Below, one piece after another: positions 16,139 to 23,745 of a stretch of DNA of 47,558 bases. A program made the translations under genes and the position numbers. Where the stretch lies: NCBI GenBank assembly GCA_035939775.1, contig DASZFO010000101.1:1-47558 (forward strand), written 5' to 3'. The DNA comes from Pirellulales bacterium (GTDB taxonomy: Bacteria; Planctomycetota; Planctomycetia; Pirellulales; DATAWG01). The notes under the pieces were generated by a model. It saw nothing but the letters and a program-made list of their open reading frames with translations. It was not told the DNA's origin and did no database searches. Within the stretch, counting starts at the first letter, position 1. Each line of letters opens with the position of its first letter.

Positions 16139-17200
16139 ATGACCACCCCTCTGGAATCGCTCGTCGCTGCTGGCACCAAGTTGTGGCTCGATTCGATCGA
16201 CCCGGATTTGGTCCGTTCCAATCGGGCTCTCGGTGCCAGCGGCGCCACGTCGAACCCGATCATTATCTCCGACCTGATCAAGACGGGCCGGTTCGACGGC
16301 CGGCTCGATGAGCTGATCCAGCAGGGACTCGACGATCAGCAGATCGCCTGGCAATTGACCGACAGCTTGGTCCGCGACGCTCAACAAGTCTTTCTACCGT
16401 CCTGGGAGGAGACTCGCGGCAACGACGGTTACGTCAGTTTCGAACTGGATCCACTGCTGGAAGACCCGCAAGCCGGCCCGCCGCACAAGGAGCGCGTCGC
16501 GCGATATATCGAATTGGGCAAGAAATGGTCGGCAGGGCATCGCAACCGGATGATCAAAGTTCCCGCGACCCCCGCCGGGCTCGAAGCGCTCGAGGAGTTG
16601 TGCGCGTCGGGCGTGACCTTGAACGTCACGTTGATCTTTTCGCTGCGGCAATACCGGATCGCGCGCGATAGCATTTGGCGCGGTGCGCAGCGGCGGTCAA
16701 CGCTCGAGCGGTTCAAGAGCGTATACAGCATCTTTGTCTCGCGAGTCGACGTCTACACGGAAAAGCACGTACCGGGACTCTCGCCGGCGGCCCAAGGCAT
16801 GGTTGGGATCGTCAACGCCAAGCGAATCTGGGCCGAGAACCGGCAGTTTTGGACCGAGCATCGCACGCCGCTGCAACAGGAGATGATTTTCGCCAGCACG
16901 GGCACGAAGAAGCCCGAGGATCCGCCCTGGAAATATGTCGAGGCCTTCGCGGGAAGCGACATCGAAACCAATCCGCCCGCGACGAACGATGCGGTGCAAA
17001 AGAGCGGCCGCACGTTCACCCGCCGAATCGATGAGATGCCCGATGCCGCGGTGCTCTCCGAAATGGATCGGCTGGTCGATATCGATCATCTCGAACGGAC
17101 GCTGATGGAGGAAGGGGTCAAGAAGTTCGCCGATCCGCAAAAGGCGCTGCTGAGCCTTATCGGCGAAAAGCGGGCCGCGCTCGCGCCCGCTGGCCGGTGA
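16139..17200 (+). CDS. Transaldolase family protein
   Basis: 353 residues with AAGGA 8 bp upstream of the ATG. Motifs in order: LWLDSI with the catalytic-site Asp18, GATSNP (35-40), and IKVPATPAG with the Schiff-base Lys140. [11 protein letters not shown] follows, then SRVDVYTEK. Transaldolase moves a dihydroxyacetone unit between sugar phosphates in the non-oxidative pentose phosphate pathway. The length fits the longer Tal types (about 350 residues) rather than the short fructose-6-phosphate aldolase-like forms. No other pentose-phosphate gene is adjacent. The end is followed by the SEC-C/TPR gene after 109 bp. Confidence 0.92.
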   Translation: MTTPLESLVAAGTKLWLDSIDPDLVRSNRALGASGATSNPIIISDLIKTGRFDGRLDELIQQGLDDQQIAWQLTDSLVRDAQQVFLPSWEETRGNDGYVSFELDPLLEDPQAGPPHKERVARYIELGKKWSAGHRNRMIKVPATPAGLEALEELCASGVTLNVTLIFSLRQYRIARDSIWRGAQRRSTLERFKSVYSIFVSRVDVYTEKHVPGLSPAAQGMVGIVNAKRIWAENRQFWTEHRTPLQQEMIFASTGTKKPEDPPWKYVEAFAGSDIETNPPATNDAVQKSGRTFTRRIDEMPDAAVLSEMDRLVDIDHLERTLMEEGVKKFADPQKALLSLIGEKRAALAPAGR

Positions 17201-17309
17201 CGTCTGTTTAATGGCGGCCAAGATGATACGATAATCCGGCGGGCGTCCTTGACACGATGGGCGCCGCTCGACTTGGCCGGCCCAACCATCTTTCTTCGAT
17301 CTTTCTCCC

Positions 17310-19457
17310 ATGACCATCGATCCCTATTCCATTTGTCCCGGCGGCACCGGCAAGAAAGTGAAATTCTGCTGCTCCGATTTGGTTGCCGACTTGGACAAAA
17401 TCGAGCGGATGCTGGAAGGCGATCAGCGGATTGCCTGCCTCGACCACATTACCAAGCTGGAAGCGAAATGCCCGCAGCGCGCTTGCCTGATGGCGGTTCG
17501 CTCGCTCCTGGAAATCTCACTCGACAAACCGGAGGAGGCGACCGCCACGATCGCCGCCTTCCTGGCAAAGTATCCGGACAATCCGGTCGCGTTGGCCCGC
17601 TCGGCGGTCCTGAAATCGCGCCAGGGCGAGCCGCGCGAGGCGATTGTGTCGCTGCTGCGGGCAACCGAGGTGAGTGGCGAAGAAATCGGCACCAACATCT
17701 ATCAAGCGATCACGGCGGTCGCCATCAACTTGGAAGCGATGGGGTACGTGATTTCCGCGCGTGCGCTGCTGTTGTGGCAATTCAGGATTTCGCGCGGAGA
17801 AGACCAACAGCCCGCGCTCGCTTTATACCAGCTTCAAAGCGATCAACGCCTGCCGCTGCTGTTGAGGGAGGAGCCCGACTTGGAGCCGCCGCCGGAGGGC
17901 GCGCCGTGGAAGTTCGAATTCGATGTGGCGTATAAAAGCGCCGTTCAAGGCCGCTGGAGCATCGCGGCCGAGAAGTTCGCCGCGCTCGTTCCGCTGGCCG
18001 GCCAATCCCCCGCCCTGTGGCGCAATTTGTCGCTGCTGCGCGGCTGGCTTGGCGACTATCCGGGAATGGTCGAGGCCCTGCGCAAGCTGTCGACCCTCGA
18101 GGCGCAGCCCGACGACGCGATCGAGGCCGAGGCGCTCGCGCAACTGATCGACGAGAATTCCACCACCGACGCCGTGGAAATCGTGGAGGTGGCTTATGCC
18201 GTCGCCAACCAAGCGGATGTCGAAGAGCGGTTTTCCGCAGATCGCCAGATGGAACGGACTCCGTTCGATCCGCGCGCCTGGGAGAGCGACGAAGTGGATG
18301 AGGCCCCAAGCCCGCCGCCGCGAGCGTTGTTTCTGTTGCTCGACCGGCCGATTGCCGCGACGGCGGCTGGATTGACTCACGATCAGGCATCGGGAGTCAG
18401 CGCCACGGTGTTGCTCTTTGGCCGCCAGACCGACCGGCCCGAGCGGTTGGTCGTTCAGACCGAGCGCGATACGTTGCCGCAGGTGGATTCCCTCCTCAAG
18501 CGAATCGCCGGCGACGCACTCGGCGAGCGGACGAGTGATCCCGAAAAGGTGGTTGATCGAATCCCGGCGATTGCCCACGCCTTGCGGATGGATTGGCGAT
18601 TGCCGCGCGACGCGACTCCCGAGCAGCGCGCGGCCCTGGCGGCGGCCGGGCGCCGCGACAGTATTCTGAACCGATTGCCGAAGCTCCGTCTCAACCGACT
18701 CGGGGGCCAAACGCTCGAGCAGGCCGCGACCCTTCCGGCGGGACGGATTCGCGCGTCGGCCTTGATCTTGAACCTCGAATTGCCGCTCGTCCGGGACCGC
18801 GATGTCGAGCTTTACAACGACCTGCGCCGCCAACTCGGCTTGCCGGTTCCCGGTCCGATCGATCCGGTCTCGCTGGTCGGCGACGCTCGGTTGCCCGCGG
18901 CCCGGCTGCACCGTATGCAAGCAGAGCGTCTGTCGGACAAATTGCTGATCGAATTCTATCGCCGCGCGAGGGTGCTGGGGATTGCCCGGGCCATCGGTAA
19001 AATGGCCGCCGAATTGGTGCGCCGGCCGGGGCTTGCCGAGCAGATTGATTTCGCCGAGCCGCACGGCTTGCTGGCGAATCTTTCCGAGACCCTGGACGAC
19101 GCACTGGTCCACGTCGATCAAGCGCGCGCGATCACTCAAAAGGCGCGGCAATCTTCGGCCCGGTGGGACCTTGAGGAACTGTCGCTTCGCATTCGGTTCC
19201 TCGACCTACAGGGGGCCGCGCGGCTGTTCGAGCATCTCCGCAAAGAGCACATTGGAGAGGAAGGAGTCGCCGAGACCTTGGGGCAGATTCTCGTTTCGAA
19301 CGGATTGGTCGATCCGAGCGGACGGCTGCTCTTGCCCGCCGTCGCCGAAGCTTCGCCGATCGTCGTGCCGGGCGCCGCCGCGATGGGCCGAATCCTAACG
19401 CCCGACAGCCAGCCCGCCACCGCCGAGCGCAAACCCGTCCTCTGGACGCCGAATTGA
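17310..19457 (+). CDS. SEC-C-like zinc motif plus tetratricopeptide-type helical protein
   Basis: 715 residues. The N-terminus reads YSICPGGTGKKVKFCCSD, a SEC-C motif in which the second Cys is Gly11, leaving Cys9, Cys20 and Cys21. Residues from about 30 to 290 are alpha-helical repeats of TPR character (ATIAAFLAKYPDNPVALARS, WSIAAEKFAALVPLAGQSPA). A middle segment rich in charged residues and a C-terminal alpha/beta part (about 340-640) follow, without recognisable motifs. SEC-C motifs bind zinc and mediate protein contacts, as in SecA. A scaffold or chaperone-like role is possible but unproved. The stop codon is directly followed by a family A heptamer array. Confidence 0.75.
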   Translation: MTIDPYSICPGGTGKKVKFCCSDLVADLDKIERMLEGDQRIACLDHITKLEAKCPQRACLMAVRSLLEISLDKPEEATATIAAFLAKYPDNPVALARSAVLKSRQGEPREAIVSLLRATEVSGEEIGTNIYQAITAVAINLEAMGYVISARALLLWQFRISRGEDQQPALALYQLQSDQRLPLLLREEPDLEPPPEGAPWKFEFDVAYKSAVQGRWSIAAEKFAALVPLAGQSPALWRNLSLLRGWLGDYPGMVEALRKLSTLEAQPDDAIEAEALAQLIDENSTTDAVEIVEVAYAVANQADVEERFSADRQMERTPFDPRAWESDEVDEAPSPPPRALFLLLDRPIAATAAGLTHDQASGVSATVLLFGRQTDRPERLVVQTERDTLPQVDSLLKRIAGDALGERTSDPEKVVDRIPAIAHALRMDWRLPRDATPEQRAALAAAGRRDSILNRLPKLRLNRLGGQTLEQAATLPAGRIRASALILNLELPLVRDRDVELYNDLRRQLGLPVPGPIDPVSLVGDARLPAARLHRMQAERLSDKLLIEFYRRARVLGIARAIGKMAAELVRRPGLAEQIDFAEPHGLLANLSETLDDALVHVDQARAITQKARQSSARWDLEELSLRIRFLDLQGAARLFEHLRKEHIGEEGVAETLGQILVSNGLVDPSGRLLLPAVAEASPIVVPGAAAMGRILTPDSQPATAERKPVLWTPN

Positions 19458-19490
19458 AGTGCGAAGTACGAAGGACAAAGTACGAAAGCG
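19456..19490. repeat. Heptamer tandem array, family A (GAAGTAC-type), left arm
   Basis: Five units (GAAGTGC, GAAGTAC, GAAGGAC, AAAGTAC, GAAAGCG). It begins inside the SEC-C/TPR stop codon and is oriented opposite to the array at 19536-19570; about 45 bp lie between. Confidence 0.85.
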
Positions 19491-19535
19491 GACGATCCTG
19501 CCGCTTCTTTATTCTCCGGCCCAGCGCCCTTCTTC

Positions 19536-19570
19536 CTTTCGCACTTCGTATTTTGCACTTCGTACTTCGG
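19536..19570. repeat. Heptamer tandem array, family A, right arm (inverted)
   Basis: Five units (CTTTCGC, ACTTCGT, ATTTTGC, ACTTCGT, ACTTCGG), with its end 10 bp before the ribD start codon. It pairs as an inverted arm with 19456-19490. Confidence 0.85.
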
Positions 19571-19580
19571 TAATTCTGCC

Positions 19581-20693
19581 GTGACTGAAGCCGACGCATT
19601 TTGCATGGCTCGCGCGATGGAGTTGGCCCGCCGCGGCGAAGGGTTCGTCGAGCCGAACCCGATGGTCGGCTGCGTCGTCGCGCGCGAGGAGGGAATCGTC
19701 GGCGAGGGCTGGCATCGTCAGTTCGGCGCGCCTCACGCCGAGGTCGAGGCGCTTGCCGCCGCGGGACCGCTCGCTCGCGGCGCGACGGCCTACGTGACGC
19801 TCGAGCCATGCTGCCATTTCGGCAAGACGCCGCCTTGCACGCAGGCGCTCATCGCGGCGGGAGTTGAGCGCGTGGTCGCCGCGATGCCCGATCCGTTTCC
19901 CGCGGTGGCTGGTCGGGGTTTCGCCGAATTGAAGGCTGCTGGAATTCAAATCGACGTTGGGCTGATGGAAGCCGAGGCCCGGCGACTGAACGCTCCATAT
20001 CTAAAGCGTGTTGCCACCGGCCGGCCCTGGATCATCGCCAAATGGGCCATGACGCTCGATGGCAAGATTGCCACCCATTCCGGCGATAGCCGCTGGATTT
20101 CCGGCCCGCAAGCCCGCGAGATCGTCCATCGGCTGCGCGGCCGGGTTGATGCGATTCTCGTGGGGCGCGGGACCGCGGTGGCCGACGATCCGCTGCTGAC
20201 GGCCCGGCCGCCGGGACCACGGACGGCCGCGCGGATCGTGCTCGACGGACGCGCGGCGCTCAGTTTGGATAGCCAACTGGTTCGCACCGCGCGAGAGACG
20301 CCGCTGGTGATTGTCGCCGGCCCCGACGCGGCAGACGCCGATCGTTCACGATTGACCGGCGCCGGCTGCGAAGTTCTCGTTTGCGACGGCCAGAGCCCCG
20401 AGACGCGGCTTGGCCAATTGCTCGACGAACTCGGGCGGAGGCAAATGACCAACGTGCTTGTCGAAGGCGGCGGCCGCTTGCTCGGCAGCTTGTTCGATGT
20501 CCGTGCAATCGACGAGGTGCACGTGTTCATCGCCCCGAAACTCTGCGGCGGCGAGTCGGCGTTAGGACCGATCGGCGGCAGCGGCATCGAGCGCATTGCC
20601 GAGGCCTTGCATCTCGAAGAAATGGACGTCCAGCACGTGGGCGCCGATCTTTACCTCGCGGGACGTTTGGCGGCAGCGTCGAGCGCGCAATAG
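19581..20693 (+). CDS. ribD: Bifunctional riboflavin biosynthesis deaminase/reductase RibD
   Basis: 370 residues from a GTG at 19581. The N-terminal deaminase domain has PHAEVEAL (zinc ligand His52, catalytic Glu54) and TLEPCCHFGKTPPC (ligands Cys77 and Cys86). The C-terminal reductase domain begins KWAMTLDGKIAT, with RVDAILVGRGTAVADDP and NVLVEGGGRLLGS for NADPH and substrate binding. It catalyses the second and third steps from GTP to riboflavin. No other rib gene is in the window. The usual Shine-Dalgarno position overlaps the tail of a heptamer array, so initiation signals may be unusual. Confidence 0.96.
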   Translation: MTEADAFCMARAMELARRGEGFVEPNPMVGCVVAREEGIVGEGWHRQFGAPHAEVEALAAAGPLARGATAYVTLEPCCHFGKTPPCTQALIAAGVERVVAAMPDPFPAVAGRGFAELKAAGIQIDVGLMEAEARRLNAPYLKRVATGRPWIIAKWAMTLDGKIATHSGDSRWISGPQAREIVHRLRGRVDAILVGRGTAVADDPLLTARPPGPRTAARIVLDGRAALSLDSQLVRTARETPLVIVAGPDAADADRSRLTGAGCEVLVCDGQSPETRLGQLLDELGRRQMTNVLVEGGGRLLGSLFDVRAIDEVHVFIAPKLCGGESALGPIGGSGIERIAEALHLEEMDVQHVGADLYLAGRLAAASSAQ

Positions 20694-20699
20694 CGAACG

Positions 20700-20795
20700 T
20701 AGGGTGCGTCAAGTCCGCGCTGACGCACCGGAACTATCGGCAGCGTTAAGTTTCCGCCGCCGCGGTGCGTCTGCGCCGAGCCTTGACGCACCCTA
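20700..20795. repeat. 96-bp MITE-like inverted repeat, copy 2
   Basis: It has the same ends as 2446-2543 (TAGGGTGCGTCAAGTCCGCG and GCCTTGACGCACCCTA), with an unrelated centre. It lies between convergent ribD and the pterin dehydratase gene. Confidence 0.85.
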
Positions 20796-20806
20796 CAGCT
20801 ACACGC

Positions 20807-21169
20807 CTAGCTCTTCAGCTTGATCGGGAGTTGATCGATCTTGGCCGCCAGGATGAAATCGTTCTCCGAGAGCCCGCCGATCGCGTGAGTCGAAAGTTCG
20901 ATCGACAGGTTGCGATATCCTTCCAAGTGCAGGTCGGGATGGTGTTGCTCCTCTTCCGCGAGGCGGGCGACTTCGTTAACGAAGTCGATGCCGGCCATGA
21001 AATTCTTGACGACCCAGTCCTTGCGGATTTGATTCCCATCGTCCGTGATCCGCCAACCGGAGAGTTGATCGAGCTGCTCCCTCGCCTCGGATCGCGAGTA
21101 TTTCGCAACCCCTCCCTCGCACGATACGCACTTCTTAGCGACCAATCGATCCAATGTTTGAGTTTCCAT
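20807..21169 (-). CDS. 4a-hydroxytetrahydrobiopterin dehydratase (pterin-4a-carbinolamine dehydratase)
   Basis: 120 residues from the ATG at 21169, supported by AAGGAG 8 bp upstream; the longer frame from 21277 has no support. The conserved EEQHHPDL (His76, His77, Pro78) and the following YRNLSIELSTHAIGGLSE match the catalytic signature. The enzyme dehydrates the carbinolamine formed by pterin-dependent hydroxylases, or has a role in molybdopterin-related chemistry in some bacteria. A Cys pair (KKCVSCEGG, residues 12-20) at the N-terminus is a common family extension. No aromatic amino-acid hydroxylase gene is in the window. Confidence 0.92.
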   Translation of the reverse strand: METQTLDRLVAKKCVSCEGGVAKYSRSEAREQLDQLSGWRITDDGNQIRKDWVVKNFMAGIDFVNEVARLAEEEQHHPDLHLEGYRNLSIELSTHAIGGLSENDFILAAKIDQLPIKLKS

Positions 21170-21276
21170 GACAGATGCTCCTTGAAGTGGCCTGCGGATA
21201 ACTGCACCCATTATATTCAATCGCCGCCCGATGCGATCTTGCCTCTTTGGCCTATTTCCGCGCAATCCGACTGGCA

Positions 21277-21305
21277 TTGTTTTGCTGGCGCGCCGTCGCT
21301 ATGAT
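21277..21305 (+). promoter_or_regulatory. Candidate promoter of the hypothetical gene at 21351
   Basis: TTGTTT (21277-21282) and TATGAT (21300-21305) are separated by 17 bp. The start codon follows 45 bp after the -10, which leaves room for the AAGGGGAG-type site. Confidence 0.5.
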
Positions 21306-21350
21306 CCGGCCCCACAGCAGTTTCAAATCGAAGGGGAGTCGGATTGGGCG

Positions 21351-22079
21351 ATGGAATCCTCTGTCGGCCTCGTGTTTCGCGCGCTCGTGATGCTGGCTTG
21401 CCTGGCGGTGGTGCCGCTGGTGGCGATGTATGGCAAATATGTGCCCGACTTCGCCCAGGCTGTAATGGAAGCCTACAAGTCCCGCACGCAAGCCAAGGCG
21501 GTCGCCAATCCGCAAGCGGCGGCCGACGACGCACCGCCATTTGCCGGCGCGCCGATCCGCGCCAACAATAGCCCGACTCCGCCGCTGAGCGGTCGAGGGC
21601 CATCGGCGGCCGCTCCCGCCCCTTGGACTGATTCCGGTCAGGCGGCTCGGCCGCTATCTGAATTTCGACAGCCAGGCGCGCCAGACCAGAGCGCCGGTTT
21701 CAAACAAGCCAGCTTCGACGCTCCATTGACCGGACATCCGGGCGAGGCCGCCGGCGATATCGCTCGTCGAAACGAAGCTCCGCCAGCAGTGCCTGGCAAT
21801 CTGCAAACCGCCGGCGCGCCCGGCGAGAATCAGTCCGACTGCACGACTCAGTTTCGCCGAATGGAGCAGCGATTGCGTGAACTCGGGGCCACCTATTATC
21901 TTCTGGAGACATGGGGTTCCAGCGGCGATCGCTACCGATTCTTCTGCAAAATGGCACTCGCGGGCAACGCCGACAACAACCGTAACCGTATCTTTCAGGC
22001 CACCGCCGCCGATCCGCTCCGCGCGATGCGCGACGTGCTGGATCAGGTCGAAGAATGGCACTCCGGCCGCCAGCCCTGA
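21351..22079 (+). CDS. Membrane-anchored hypothetical protein, planctomycete-type C-terminal domain
   Basis: 242 residues from the ATG at 21351; AAGGGGAG lies about 12 bp upstream. One hydrophobic segment (about residues 8-28) is followed by a long Pro/Ala-rich linker (about 45-165). A compact C-terminal domain (about 165-242) contains CTTQFRRMEQRL, TYYLLETWG, YRFFCKMAL and PLRAMRDVLDQVEEW, with two Cys residues. The layout suggests a periplasmic domain tethered to the membrane. No known enzyme family is recognised. It is divergent from the pterin dehydratase gene and is followed directly by family B heptamers. Confidence 0.72.
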   Translation: MESSVGLVFRALVMLACLAVVPLVAMYGKYVPDFAQAVMEAYKSRTQAKAVANPQAAADDAPPFAGAPIRANNSPTPPLSGRGPSAAAPAPWTDSGQAARPLSEFRQPGAPDQSAGFKQASFDAPLTGHPGEAAGDIARRNEAPPAVPGNLQTAGAPGENQSDCTTQFRRMEQRLRELGATYYLLETWGSSGDRYRFFCKMALAGNADNNRNRIFQATAADPLRAMRDVLDQVEEWHSGRQP

Positions 22080-22081
22080 CC

Positions 22082-22137
22082 GGAGGAGATCGGAGGTTAG
22101 AGGTCGGAGATCAGAAGTCGGGGATCGGAGGCCGGAT
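22082..22137. repeat. Heptamer tandem array, family B (GGAGGTC-type), left arm
   Basis: Eight units in register, for example ATCGGAG, GTCGGAG, GTCGGGG, GCCGGAT. It starts two bases after the stop of the preceding gene. The inverted partner is at 22205-22242. Confidence 0.88.
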
Positions 22138-22204
22138 GTCTCGCGTTGGCCGGTTCGCTTGCGAACCGAGGTGCGCGCGCATGGCGGCCGAGCGTCGCGT
22201 CTGG

Positions 22205-22242
22205 CTTCCGACCTCCGATCTCCGACTTCCGACCTCAGACAG
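22205..22242. repeat. Heptamer tandem array, family B, right arm (inverted)
   Basis: Five units (CTTCCGA, CCTCCGA, TCTCCGA, CTTCCGA, CCTCAGA) and a partial unit. The spacer to the left arm is 67 bp. Confidence 0.85.
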
Positions 22243-22440
22243 ATCTGCTGACCGCCATCCGTAAGTCGGAACAAGGGGGCTTGCCAACTGGGCCGGCTTT
22301 GGCTTTACTTTTGGGCACGGAACGACTTGCGATCATTCTGGTTCGGCAGAATCCAAGTGGCGTTTCGGCGGTGCTCGGGGTATAACGATTCACTTTCCAG
22401 GCCGGGCGAGCCTTTTCCAATCAACCCTTTGATCACTTCC

Positions 22441-23238
22441 ATGCAAGTTGGCTTTCGCACCGCTGGACGAAAACAGCGCAGCCTCTGCCCGGTTCGAAAA
22501 TCGGGCCTTGCTGCCAGATCGCGACGCGGCATCGGCTTTGCTCGCATCTGGCAATTCCGTCCGCAAGAAACATCCGGGCCTTTGGCGATCGCCGGACCGT
22601 TGGCGCGCGACAAGCGGCTCGCCCGCGTCGAGGCTACTTTGTTCCTCGCCCGCGAGCCGTTGGCCAGCCGAAAAATTGCTCAGCTCGCCAGCTTGGCGGA
22701 CGGCACCGAAGCGCGTACATTGGTTCGCCGGTTGAATCAACTTTACGATCAAGGGGGAAGCGCGTTTCGCGTCGAGGAACTGGCCGGCGGGTTTCAATTG
22801 CTGACCCGTCCGGCGTTCGGTCCTTGGTTGCGGCGATTGTTGCAGACGCCGGTTGAAACGCGGCTCTCGCCACCGGCGATGGAAACTTTGGCGGTGGTCG
22901 CGTATCGTCAGCCGGTCTTGCGGGCCCAGATCGAGGAGATTCGCGGCGTGCAATGCGGCGACATTTTGCGGCAGTTGATGGACCGCGATCTGGTCCGGAT
23001 CACGAGCCGGTCGGACGACTTGGGACGGCCGCTGTTGTATGGAACGACAAAACGATTTCTCCAAATCTTTGGACTGCGACATTTAGATGAACTGCCGTTG
23101 GCCGCGGATTTGCGGCGCTGCGGCGATGCCAACCCCGCGATGACCGCGACTGCGGCCGCTTCGCCTGCCATCGACGGATCGCCGAATGCAGCCCAAGCCG
23201 AATCAATTGCCCTGACCACCGATCCGATTTCCAGATAA
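22441..23238 (+). CDS. scpB: Segregation and condensation protein B
   Basis: 265 residues from the ATG at 22441. After ~55 weakly conserved residues, two winged-helix domains follow: ARVEATLFLAREPLASRKIA to about residue 135, then LSPPAMETLAVVAYRQPVLR with EIRGVQCGDILRQLMDRDL. The second ends in PLLYGTTKRFLQIFGLRHLD, a hallmark of ScpB. ScpB dimers bind ScpA and regulate the SMC complex in chromosome condensation and segregation. No scpA or smc is in the window. The C-terminal ~35 residues are Ala-rich and variable. A hyperacidic protein gene begins 21 bp downstream, so the two are probably co-transcribed. Confidence 0.9.
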   Translation: MQVGFRTAGRKQRSLCPVRKSGLAARSRRGIGFARIWQFRPQETSGPLAIAGPLARDKRLARVEATLFLAREPLASRKIAQLASLADGTEARTLVRRLNQLYDQGGSAFRVEELAGGFQLLTRPAFGPWLRRLLQTPVETRLSPPAMETLAVVAYRQPVLRAQIEEIRGVQCGDILRQLMDRDLVRITSRSDDLGRPLLYGTTKRFLQIFGLRHLDELPLAADLRRCGDANPAMTATAAASPAIDGSPNAAQAESIALTTDPISR

Positions 23239-23245
23239 GCAATGC

Positions 23246-23251
23246 AGGAGG
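23246..23251 (+). promoter_or_regulatory. Shine-Dalgarno site AGGAGG that sets the start at GTG 23260
   Basis: A perfect AGGAGG lies 8 bp before the GTG at 23260, while the upstream in-frame ATG at 23242 overlaps it. This favours the GTG as the start. Confidence 0.75.
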
Positions 23252-23259
23252 GACTTTCA

Positions 23260-23628
23260 GTGACGATCGCAAATCGCTTCGAGACTTCGACCGATGAGAT
23301 GGCCGGCGAGCGCTTCTGGGTGCTCGATGAAGTGGCGGGCCGCGCGAGCCTGGCTTCCTTCCTCGTCGCCGCCAAGAGTGAAGACGAAGATGCCGACCTG
23401 GAAGACGACGAGGAAGAGGAGGAAGACGATCTCGAAGACGACGAGGACGATGTCGATGACGACGAGGACGACGATTTCATCGACGAGGAGTGGGAAGAAG
23501 TCGATGACGACGAGGAAGAGGACGAGGAAGAGGAGGCTGAAGAGGAAGACGACTGGGACGACGAGGACGACGACTGGGACGATGACGATGACGACGAGGA
23601 GGAAGAGGACTGGGAGGACGACGAGTAG
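23260..23628 (+). CDS. Hyperacidic low-complexity protein linked to scpB
   Basis: 122 residues from the GTG at 23260. The first ~40 residues form a normal-looking segment (TIANRFETSTDEMAGERFWVLDEVAGRASLASFLVA). The remaining 83 residues are almost only Asp and Glu: about 70 of 83, broken by scattered Trp, Phe, Ile, Leu and Val. Trp occurs five times in the whole protein, often in DDW-type contexts. The coding strand is strongly purine-rich (repeated GACGAG/GAGGAA). It may bind basic proteins or mimic DNA, or chelate metal; none of this is shown. The gene ends at TAG 23628 and runs into a heptamer array. Confidence 0.78.
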   Translation: MTIANRFETSTDEMAGERFWVLDEVAGRASLASFLVAAKSEDEDADLEDDEEEEEDDLEDDEDDVDDDEDDDFIDEEWEEVDDDEEEDEEEEAEEEDDWDDEDDDWDDDDDDEEEEDWEDDE

Positions 23629-23629
23629 G

Positions 23630-23657
23630 GAATGACGAATGTCGAATGTCGAAAGTG
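23630..23657. repeat. Heptamer tandem array, family D (GAATGTC-type), left arm
   Basis: Units GAATGAC, GAATGTC, GAATGTC, GAAAGTG. It abuts the stop codon of the acidic gene. A weaker inverted partner (GTCATTA twice) lies at 23721-23737. Confidence 0.75.
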
Positions 23658-23664
23658 GTCCGTC

Positions 23665-23701
23665 GTCAGTTGTGCTTAGCAACTGACGAAGCACAACTGA
23701 C
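23665..23701. terminator. Hairpin between convergent acidic-protein and hemA genes
   Basis: A 13-bp perfect stem (GTCAGTTGTGCTT / AAGCACAACTGAC) with an 11-nt loop. No long U-run follows, so a terminator role is probable but not certain. Confidence 0.5.
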
Positions 23702-23720
23702 AATTGACAAATCGAGCTTC

Positions 23721-23737
23721 GTCATTAGTCATTAGAC
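23721..23737. repeat. Heptamer repeat, family D, right arm (inverted)
   Basis: GTCATTA occurs twice, followed by GAC. This is the reverse-complement type of the array at 23630-23657 and ends just before the hemA stop region. Confidence 0.6.
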
Positions 23738-23745
23738 GTTGGCGT

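Noticed and set aside
22480-22515. GGTTCGAAAATC segment resembling a tRNA T-arm
   Set aside because: No acceptor, D or anticodon arm can be built around it, and it lies in the scpB coding region.
23380-23628. GA-rich stretch considered as a non-coding purine repeat or triplex element only
   Set aside because: It has a perfect ribosome site, a GTG start in frame and a continuous reading frame from a normal N-terminal segment, so it was annotated as a gene.
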